Below are positions 1 to 5,880 of a stretch of DNA of 8,221 nt, piece after piece; the first letter of the stretch is position 1, and each line of letters opens with the position of its first letter. Under the pieces are notes generated by a model. The model ran no database searches. It saw only the letters and a list, made by a program, of their open reading frames with translations, and was not told the origin of the DNA. The stretch is from Anaerolineales bacterium. GTDB taxonomy: Bacteria; Chloroflexota; Anaerolineae; Anaerolineales; UBA4823. Location of the stretch: assembly GCA_020853835.1 (NCBI GenBank), contig JADYYC010000382.1:1-8221 (forward strand), written 5' to 3'. A program made the translations under genes and the position numbers.

Positions 1-380
1 CAGAAGCCTATGGCAATTGGTTTGTCCTGGCTCTCCTAGAGCTTGAAAGCGGCGCTCAATGTGTTTGGGAGACCGGCCTGTTGACCGGTCTCCCCGAATG
101 GGATCAGCAGCTATCCGCTTACAGCAATCATTATCGGATCCATGTGTCATTTAAGTTCCCATATTTAAAAAATTCACCATCCGAAGTGAATGTAAAACAA
201 ATGGAAGGGAGTGTTTATACGAATAAACAGATCACTGCTTCTTTTGATGAGGCGTTCAAACGTGAATGTGTTCATTTTTACGATTGCATCGTAAACGACC
301 GCGAACCGATCACTTCGGGTGAAAAAGCCCGGATGGACGTTGAATTTCTGATCGAGCTGGTAAAGCAAGTCAAGCGATAG
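1..380 (+). CDS. Gfo/Idh/MocA-family oxidoreductase, C-terminal part (5' end outside window)
   Basis: The reading frame is open from the window edge (first full codon at position 3) to the TAG at 378-380, giving 125 visible residues. This is therefore the 3' end of a longer gene; the in-frame TTG at 81 is not a believable start. The visible part fits the C-terminal alpha/beta domain of Gfo/Idh/MocA NAD(P)-dependent dehydrogenases, which act on sugars, inositols and related polyols. It has beta strands such as FVLALLELESGAQCVWETG, a FPYLKN strand, and the typical closing helix pattern EAFKRECVHFYDCIVNDREP followed by a helix ending at the C-terminus. In this family the Rossmann NAD-binding fold and the catalytic Lys lie N-terminal, so they fall outside the window and the substrate cannot be inferred. 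The cupin gene follows 100 bases downstream on the same strand, so co-transcription is possible. Family assignment is by recalled pattern only. Confidence 0.8.
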   Translation, partial: EAYGNWFVLALLELESGAQCVWETGLLTGLPEWDQQLSAYSNHYRIHVSFKFPYLKNSPSEVNVKQMEGSVYTNKQITASFDEAFKRECVHFYDCIVNDREPITSGEKARMDVEFLIELVKQVKR

Positions 381-467
381 ACGCCTGCCCGCGCCTTCTT
401 CCCGACGAAGCAGCCGTGCCGACGCCGTGCTGTGCGAAAACATAGTGCGTTTTCATCAACAGATTGC

Positions 468-472
468 AGGAG
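468..472 (+). promoter_or_regulatory. Ribosome binding site that fixes the cupin start at 481
   Basis: AGGAG lies 8 bases before the ATG at 481. An upstream in-frame GTG at 427 would add 18 residues, but it has no comparable Shine-Dalgarno sequence, and the extra residues lie outside the conserved cupin fold. Confidence 0.7.
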
Positions 473-480
473 AAAGGCTC

Positions 481-1011
481 ATGAATAATCCGGATTTATC
501 CGCGGCAAGGATTATCGAACAACTTCAGCTCGTCCCGCTTGAATTCGAGGGAGGGTTTTTCTCCAAAACCTACGGCTCACAAATTCGGATCAGCCAGGAG
601 AACCTGCCGGATAGATTCAACGGCGAACGATCCATCTCGAGCCATATTTACTTCTTTCTGACGGATGAAGAGGGCTGTTTTTCTGCCATGCACAGAAATT
701 TGGCAGATGAGATGTATCACTATTACCTCGGCGACCCCGTTGAATTGTTATTGTTGTTTCCAGATGGAAAATCAGAAGTGGTCGTATTGGGTTCTGACAT
801 CCTGAATGGAGAAAAAGTGCAGTTCCTCGTGCCGCACGGTGTCTGGCAAGGTTCGAGGCTCAAGCGGGGCGGAAAATTCGCATTGATGGGAACCTCCATG
901 TCCCCTGCTTTTGAATGGGAGGATTTCGAGTTGGGTGACCGGGACAGCCTGTCAGGTCAATATGACGAGCAGAAGGATTTAATCGCAAAACTTACCAGAG
1001 TCCCGGTTTGA
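481..1011 (+). CDS. DUF985 / cupin_5 family small cupin protein
   Basis: The product is 176 residues, about the usual length for the DUF985 (cupin_5, yeast YML079w-like) family, a single-domain beta-barrel cupin of unknown biochemical role. Seen in order: an N-terminal helix (about residues 8-16); the EGGFF segment at 23-27 that opens the family (usually EGGYF/EGGWF); the SSHIYFFL strand at 53-60; the cupin motif 1 region SAMHRNLADEMYHYYLGDP at 68-86, with His71, Glu77 and His80 as likely pocket or metal-site residues; VPHGVWQG at 117-124, with His119 in the motif 2 position; and the closing EWEDFELGDRDSL segment at 145-157. The family shows sugar-epimerase-like folds, but no reaction is firmly established, so none is assigned. 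ATG 481 is chosen for its AGGAG site. It lies 100 bases after the oxidoreductase gene and may share its transcript. Its codons are A/T-richer than those of the next gene. Confidence 0.9.
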   Translation: MNNPDLSAARIIEQLQLVPLEFEGGFFSKTYGSQIRISQENLPDRFNGERSISSHIYFFLTDEEGCFSAMHRNLADEMYHYYLGDPVELLLLFPDGKSEVVVLGSDILNGEKVQFLVPHGVWQGSRLKRGGKFALMGTSMSPAFEWEDFELGDRDSLSGQYDEQKDLIAKLTRVPV

Positions 1012-1087
1012 TCTTCTGTAGCGCGGCCATCAGGCAGGTAAGAGAACGCGCTGGGTCGTTGTCCCCTTCTTCCAGCGACAGTCAGGC

Positions 1088-1135
1088 GGCTGGCCGGGGC
1101 GGAGATGAGGGAAAGTTTACGCCCTCTCGCCAGCC
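1088..1135. repeat. Nested inverted repeat after the cupin gene
   Basis: GGCTGGC (1088-1094) pairs with GCCAGCC (1129-1135). Inside it, GAGGG (1107-1111) pairs with CCCTC (1122-1126) around a 10-base loop. The left internal loop is 12 bases and the right one 2. No T-tract follows, so it is not a standard intrinsic terminator. It may still be a 3' processing or transcript-stabilising structure for the cupin message. The pairing is exact but short, so chance is possible in this GC-rich patch. Confidence 0.35.
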
Positions 1136-1198
1136 CCTCGTTCAAAGCCATTTAACCAGAGCCAGAACCGTTGGGATTAAGAGCGTAAAAAGATCCGA

Positions 1199-1226
1199 TT
1201 GACACCTTGATATTCTTGAGTAAAAT
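1199..1226 (+). promoter_or_regulatory. Near-consensus sigma70-type promoter
   Basis: A perfect -35 hexamer TTGACA (1199-1204), a 16-base spacer and TAAAAT (1221-1226, 5 of 6 to TATAAT) form a near-ideal housekeeping promoter in an AT-rich region. Expected transcription start is about 1233. The only downstream + strand gene is the large secreted protein at 1480, so the leader would be about 245 bases. Inverted repeats at 1247-1267 and 1276-1292 fall just downstream of the start and could be operator sites. Confidence 0.65.
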
Positions 1227-1467
1227 AGTATTGTTATCACTCAGATGTCAGTGGGTATTCACCTGACCTTCCATATCGTTTTATTTGAACGAAAATTGAT
1301 CCTCCATATTTGAGAACCTGATTGGATAGCAGCCGGCGCATGGTTTCTTGGCTGGGAGAGGAGGGATGTACTTTTAATAAGTCCAGTTAACTTATCCATT
1401 TCACACATCAGCCAACATCGCCAACAACCTTTTTGTTTCGACTATTCATGTAGACTAAACCGTTCTT

Positions 1468-1473
1468 GAGGAG
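1468..1473 (+). promoter_or_regulatory. Ribosome binding site of the large secreted protein
   Basis: GAGGAG lies 6 bases before the ATG at 1480. It decides the start in favour of 1480 over the out-of-frame ATG at 1475, and the resulting N-terminus is a well-formed signal peptide. Confidence 0.75.
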
Positions 1474-1479
1474 TATGCG

Positions 1480-4400
1480 ATGCAGTCAAAAATATGGCGA
1501 TTCGTAAGTCTGCTTACCGTCTTGGCGCTGATTTTCGGTCTGTTGCTTGTCAGCAGCCCTTCCTCAGCCGCTCCCGCCACCGTCCAGCCGGACCAACCAA
1601 AGCCCGGCCTGCGCGTCATCAAACCGGTCTTCATGGGTGAAAGCCAGCCGCTGCGCTCGCTCGTCCCACTCAAACGAGAGCCCGGCAAACCGGAGCAGCT
1701 CCGCTCTCTGCGCGACCAACTGGTTATTCCAAAGACTCGCGTTGAATCCGCTGGGCAGGTCGACCGCTCGATCGTCCAGGACCGGCCAGGCGCCCCCAAC
1801 ATGCCCTCCCCGGTCGCCAACTTCGAAGGGGTCGGCAATGTGGATTTTGTCTTACCCCCCGATACGCAGGGAGACATCGGTTATGACCCCATCGCCGACA
1901 AGAAATATTACGTCCAGTGGGTCAACCTCTCCTTCCAGATCTGGGACGTGACCAACCCGCTCGCGCCCGTCTCCCTCTACGGCCCCGCGGCTGGCAACAC
2001 GCTCTGGACTGGCAGCGGGACGATTTGTGCGAGCAACAACGACGGCGACCCGATCACCCTCTTTGATCACCTCGCCAACCGCTGGATCATGAGCCAGTTC
2101 GCCCTCGGTTTTCCGAATAACTTCCACCAGTGTATCGCTGTTTCAGCTACCGCCGACCCAACCGGCGCCTGGTACCTGTACGATTACCAAACCAGCACAA
2201 CTATGATGAACGACTACCCCAAGTTCGGCGTCTGGCCAGACGGATATTACATGACCGTCAATCAGTTCGACGGCGGTAACTTTGATTGGGGCGGGGCGGG
2301 CGTGGCTGTCTTCGAGCGCCAGGCCATGCTCAGCGGGCTTGTGGCGCGCATGATCTATATCGACATTGGCGCTACAAACCTGGATTACGGTGGGATGCTT
2401 CCCTCCGACCTGGACGGACCTCCCCCCACTATGGGCACCCCGAACTATTTCATGGAATGGGATGACAGCGCCTGGCTCGGCGACCCGGACGACACCCTGC
2501 GCATCTGGGAGTTCAAGACTGACTGGTCCAACCCTGCCAATACCACCTTTGGCTTGAACGCCTCCTTTGACCCCAACTACACCATTTCCACCACGGACGT
2601 TGACCCCGACCTGTGCGGATATAACCGCTCCTGCATCCCGCAGCCGGGCACCGCCCAGGGCCTGGACGCCATCTCCGACCGCCTGATGTACCGCCTGCAG
2701 TACCGCAACTTCGGCAGCTACCAGACCCTGATCTCCAACCGCACTGTGGACGCAAACGGCGCCGACCATGCCGGGGTGTACTGGTTCGAACTGCGCAAAT
2801 CCGGCTCTAACTGGGGTCTTTTTCAGGAGGGCGTCTACGCACCCGACGCGGACCACCGCTGGATGGCCAGCCTGGCGATGGACGACTCGGGCGGGATCGC
2901 CCTCGGTTACTCGGTCTCCAGCAGTTCCACTTATCCCTCCATCCGCTACACCGGCCGGCTGGCCGGAGATCCCGCGGGGACGATGCCCCAGGGCGAGGCT
3001 CAGTTGATCGCCGGGAGCGGCAGTCAGACCCATTCCGCCGCCCGCTGGGGTGACTACAGCATGATGGGGCTCGATCCCGAGGACGGCTGTACCTTCTGGT
3101 ACACCCAGGAGTACATCCAGACCACCGGATCGGCCAACTGGCAGACGCGCATCGGCTCCTTTAAGTTCCCCTCCTGCACCTCGCTTCCCACCGGCACGCT
3201 GCAAGGCACCGTGACGGACGGCGCCAATCCGGTTGTAGGCGCCACAGTCACCGCTACCGGCGGCGCGATGACGATCACAGACGCCTTGGGGCACTACACT
3301 CTGGTGCTTCAGGCCGGTAATTATGACGTCACGGCTGCGAAATTCGGCTATACCTCCTCGACCGTAAACAACGTGGCGATCCTGGATAGCCAGACCACCA
3401 CTCAAGACTTCACCCTCAGCTTGGCGCCCCTCTACACCGTCTCTGGTGTCGTCAAAGACGCCACCACTGGCTGGCAACTCTATGCTAAGCTGGGCATCCT
3501 CGGCTATCCTTACAGTCCGATCTTTACCGATCCGGCTACCGGCGAGTACAGCGTCAAACTGCCGGCAGGTTCCTACAGCTTTAACGTCGAGGCGATGAGC
3601 GGCGGTTATGATACTGCCTCAGCCCTTATTACGGTCAGCGCTGACCAGACCCAGGACTTCGACCTCGCAGCCGATCCGGATCTCTGCACCGCGCCGGGTT
3701 ACCTTCCGGGCGGGTTTTTCGAGGGATTTGAAACCTGGCCGCTCACCGGTTGGAGCATTGTGGACAACACCGGCGGGGGAGGCCTGGTCTGGGACAGCAA
3801 TCTGAATTACGGCGTGGGCAACTATACCGGCGGGAGCGGCCTGTCTGCCGTCGTGGACAGCAACGAATTTGGTTTCACCCCTTACGATACTGCCCTCGTC
3901 TCACCGGTCTTGAACTCCGCCTCGCTTAGCTCGTTGATCCTGAAGTACAAGGCGAACTTCCAGTCCTATTCCGGCCTGGAAGCGCTCGACCTGGATATCA
4001 CCGACGATGGCGGCTCCACCTGGACAAACCTGAGCCACTGGACCACCGATCACGGTGCACTCTATGGTCTTCCTGGCGAGGAAGTCTCCATCGACCTGTC
4101 GCCGTATATGTCCCTGCCTGCCACTTTCCAACTGCGCTGGCGCTACTATACCTCGGATACCTCCCCCTGGGATTGGTACGCCCAGGTGGATGACGTCTTA
4201 GTCGGCCATTCTTGCGGCCCGATCGCGAGCGGCGGGCTGATCGTTGGGGGGGTCTACGACGATAACACCGGCGACCCGGCTCTCAACCCTTCCGTCTCAG
4301 ACGCAGTTCCGAACCAGGCTCTGTTGGTTGACACCGCCCAGGACCCCGCCCAGCCTAATCCGCTCTACATCATCGGCGAGCCTGCGGGCACTGTCGCTCT

Positions 4401-5706
4401 GACCGCCCAAGCTCCCTATTACCAATCCGAAACTCTCACCCCGGTCGTCACGGCTGGGCAGACCACCCGCCAGGACTTTCACCTGGAGGCTGGACAGCTT
4501 TCCGCTGATCCGAGTGCCCTGAGCTTCACCGTCACCATCCCCGATCCGACCGACACCAAACCGCTTACGCTCACGAACAGTGGCGGGATAACGGCTGGGC
4601 TCCAGGTCTTCCCGATCAATGGCGAATACCTGTACCTCGCTCCAACCGGGCCTTTCGCCAAGCACACCCGCCACATCGGTCCCAAGGACCTGAACAACCG
4701 TGACGCCAAAAAGCTGCGCCTCGACCCCACCCCGCGCAACGTATCTCCACTCAGCGCCGGCGCCCTGCTGGACTCCTGGGGCACCGGGCTGGGCGGCTCC
4801 TGGGGCATCGGTTATGACCACGATCAGACTGACCTGTGGGTCGGGAGCATCGGCCTGGGCGGCGGTGACGATCTCGATCACGGCTTTCTACCGGATGGCA
4901 CCTCCACCGGCGACACGATGGATACCACCCCCTGGATGGCTGTCTTTGCCGCGGATATGACCTATAACCCGTTCACCCGCACGATCTGGCAGGTCAACGT
5001 GGGCGGTGATAACTGCGTCTACGAGATGGACCCCGCCAGCCTGGCCGCGACCGGGCGCAAGATATGCCCGCCCTTTGGCACCAGCGAGCGCGGCCTGGCC
5101 TACGACCCGCTCACGGACACCTACTTTGCTGGATCCTGGAACGATGGGATCGTCAACCACTTTGCTCCAGACGGTACGCTGCTCGACTCAGCCGCCGTCA
5201 ACCTCTCGATCTCAGGCCTGGCCTTCAACCCCTCCACCCGCCACCTGTTCGTGATGACCAACCATCCCTGGGATTGGGGGCTGCTCGACGTCTATGTGCT
5301 TGACGTCGAAGACTCCTACGCCATCATCGGAGGTTTCAACCTGCGAGATGGTTCATCGAATGCCTTCGCTGAGTATGCCCAGGCCGGTCTGGAGATTGAC
5401 TGTAACGGTCGCCTCTTTGCCGTCGACCAGAGCCTGAATAAGGTTTACGTCGCCGATTCTGGCGAGACCGGGGTGTGCAACTGGAGGGCGGATTGGCTGT
5501 CGGTTGCGCCCGAAACTGGGACAGTGCCCAGCCTCGACGACCTGCTCCTCAACGTGAGCGTCGACGCCCTGGGAATGCCGCTTGGGATTTACAAGGCTCA
5601 CCTGCGCGTGGTCAACGACACCCCCTATGGCGACCTGATCGTGCCGGTCACCCTGAACGTGGTGGGTAGCACCACATTCATCTACATGCCGGTGGTTGGT
5701 CGCTAA
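1480..5706 (+). CDS. Large secreted multidomain protein (uncharacterised N-domain, carboxypeptidase-regulatory-like, jelly-roll, propeller)
   Basis: The product has 1408 residues. Residues 1-30 are a Sec signal peptide: basic MQSKIWR, a hydrophobic core, and probable cleavage after SSPSSA. After a Pro/Arg-rich linker come: (a) about 110-565, a beta-rich domain of unknown function starting at PPDTQGDIG, with SNNDGDP, MNDYPKFGVWPDGYYM and RWGDYSMMG segments; (b) 573-647 and 651-731, two carboxypeptidase-regulatory-like beta-sandwich modules (GTVTDGANPVVGATV); (c) about 741-912, a MAM/choice-of-anchor-type jelly-roll (GFETWPLTGWSI to WYAQVDDVLVG); (d) about 917-1003, a third regulatory-like module; (e) an Ig/BACON-like half at 1004-1047 and its apparent other half at 1336-1394 (WLSVAPETGTVPS); (f) between them, about 1095-1335, a propeller with five G-L-A-Y/F-D/N-P-like repeats; (g) the tail IYMPVVGR. 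Twelve Cys follow the signal. No LPXTG, PEP-CTERM or peptidase catalytic motif is seen. Inferred role: extracellular or surface binding or adhesion; no enzyme activity is supported. It appears monocistronic. Confidence 0.9.
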   Translation: MQSKIWRFVSLLTVLALIFGLLLVSSPSSAAPATVQPDQPKPGLRVIKPVFMGESQPLRSLVPLKREPGKPEQLRSLRDQLVIPKTRVESAGQVDRSIVQDRPGAPNMPSPVANFEGVGNVDFVLPPDTQGDIGYDPIADKKYYVQWVNLSFQIWDVTNPLAPVSLYGPAAGNTLWTGSGTICASNNDGDPITLFDHLANRWIMSQFALGFPNNFHQCIAVSATADPTGAWYLYDYQTSTTMMNDYPKFGVWPDGYYMTVNQFDGGNFDWGGAGVAVFERQAMLSGLVARMIYIDIGATNLDYGGMLPSDLDGPPPTMGTPNYFMEWDDSAWLGDPDDTLRIWEFKTDWSNPANTTFGLNASFDPNYTISTTDVDPDLCGYNRSCIPQPGTAQGLDAISDRLMYRLQYRNFGSYQTLISNRTVDANGADHAGVYWFELRKSGSNWGLFQEGVYAPDADHRWMASLAMDDSGGIALGYSVSSSSTYPSIRYTGRLAGDPAGTMPQGEAQLIAGSGSQTHSAARWGDYSMMGLDPEDGCTFWYTQEYIQTTGSANWQTRIGSFKFPSCTSLPTGTLQGTVTDGANPVVGATVTATGGAMTITDALGHYTLVLQAGNYDVTAAKFGYTSSTVNNVAILDSQTTTQDFTLSLAPLYTVSGVVKDATTGWQLYAKLGILGYPYSPIFTDPATGEYSVKLPAGSYSFNVEAMSGGYDTASALITVSADQTQDFDLAADPDLCTAPGYLPGGFFEGFETWPLTGWSIVDNTGGGGLVWDSNLNYGVGNYTGGSGLSAVVDSNEFGFTPYDTALVSPVLNSASLSSLILKYKANFQSYSGLEALDLDITDDGGSTWTNLSHWTTDHGALYGLPGEEVSIDLSPYMSLPATFQLRWRYYTSDTSPWDWYAQVDDVLVGHSCGPIASGGLIVGGVYDDNTGDPALNPSVSDAVPNQALLVDTAQDPAQPNPLYIIGEPAGTVALTAQAPYYQSETLTPVVTAGQTTRQDFHLEAGQLSADPSALSFTVTIPDPTDTKPLTLTNSGGITAGLQVFPINGEYLYLAPTGPFAKHTRHIGPKDLNNRDAKKLRLDPTPRNVSPLSAGALLDSWGTGLGGSWGIGYDHDQTDLWVGSIGLGGGDDLDHGFLPDGTSTGDTMDTTPWMAVFAADMTYNPFTRTIWQVNVGGDNCVYEMDPASLAATGRKICPPFGTSERGLAYDPLTDTYFAGSWNDGIVNHFAPDGTLLDSAAVNLSISGLAFNPSTRHLFVMTNHPWDWGLLDVYVLDVEDSYAIIGGFNLRDGSSNAFAEYAQAGLEIDCNGRLFAVDQSLNKVYVADSGETGVCNWRADWLSVAPETGTVPSLDDLLLNVSVDALGMPLGIYKAHLRVVNDTPYGDLIVPVTLNVVGSTTFIYMPVVGR

Positions 5707-5748
5707 AAAGCTGGCCGGTGGACCCGGCATTGCATAGCTGAGTTTTTT
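5705..5748 (+). terminator. Candidate terminator 1 after the large gene
   Basis: GCCGG (5714-5718) pairs with CCGGC (5724-5728) around a 5-base loop. An outer AGCT (5709-5712) can pair with AGCT (5736-5739), and T6 follows at 5743-5748. An A-run at 5705-5709 could pair with that T-run. The stem is interrupted, so it is weaker than the hairpin just downstream. Confidence 0.4.
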
Positions 5749-5750
5749 GA

Positions 5751-5792
5751 TCGGCGCCAGGGCTTGAGAAAACCCTGGCGCTGGTCTATTTT
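5751..5792 (+). terminator. Intrinsic terminator 2 after the large gene
   Basis: GCGCCAGGG (5754-5762) and CCCTGGCGC (5773-5781) form a perfect 9-bp stem with a 10-base loop. It can be extended outward by three further pairs, including G-T wobbles. TCTATTTT (5785-5792) follows. This is a good rho-independent terminator for the + strand gene. For the convergent minus strand gene the flank reads as A-rich, so it would be only a hairpin in that direction. Confidence 0.65.
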
Positions 5793-5856
5793 AACGTTGT
5801 GAGCGGTTGCGGACAGGCGGATGCGGTGGTGAAAACCAGAAGTGCACGTTTCCTCG

Positions 5857-5874
5857 AAAACCGGCCCCGGGCCG
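5857..5874 (-). terminator. Weak candidate terminator of the UbiB-type gene
   Basis: Read on the minus strand just past the stop at 5881, CGGCC (5874-5870) pairs with GGCCG (5866-5862) around 3 bases. G and TTTT follow. The stem is only 5 bp and the T-run is short. It is listed because of its position immediately after the gene. Confidence 0.25.
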
Positions 5875-5880
5875 CAGGAA

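Larger units (their letters stand above)
1012..1479. other. Gene-free intergenic region, AT-rich in its right half
   Basis: No convincing gene is seen in these 468 bases. A frame opening at TTG 1008 runs to 1202, but it overlaps the cupin stop, has no ribosome binding site and encodes low-complexity sequence. Structure present: a nested inverted repeat at 1088-1135; a strong promoter candidate at 1199-1226; a 5-bp inverted repeat GTCAG/CTGAC at 1247-1267; a 5-bp inverted repeat TCGTT/AACGA at 1276-1292; and two direct copies of TCCATAT at 1270 and 1303, 33 bases apart. The stretch downstream of the promoter would be an untranslated leader of about 245 bases. GAGGAGGGATG near 1360 places a Shine-Dalgarno directly against an ATG of a three-codon frame and is not considered translated. 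Confidence 0.6.

Noticed and set aside
436..454. GAAAAC/GTTTTC inverted repeat before the cupin gene as a terminator or operator
   Set aside because: The 6-bp A/T-rich stem has no T-tract. It is too short to support a specific call, and it lies between two genes that may be co-transcribed.
1008..1202. 64-codon frame after the cupin gene
   Set aside because: It has a TTG start overlapping the cupin stop, no ribosome binding site, Ser/Arg/Gln-rich low-complexity product, and ends on top of the promoter candidate.
2143..3477. 444-codon open frame on the minus strand inside the large gene
   Set aside because: It lies wholly antisense to the signal-peptide-bearing 1408-codon gene. It encodes low-complexity Gly/Val/Ala-rich sequence with no recognisable domain and is explained by the C/G-ending codon bias of the sense gene.
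1480..5706. The large secreted protein as a secreted peptidase (S8 or M6-like)
   Set aside because: The accessory modules are of the kind often found with such peptidases, but no HExxH motif and no Asp/His/Ser subtilase motif series is visible in the 1408 residues.
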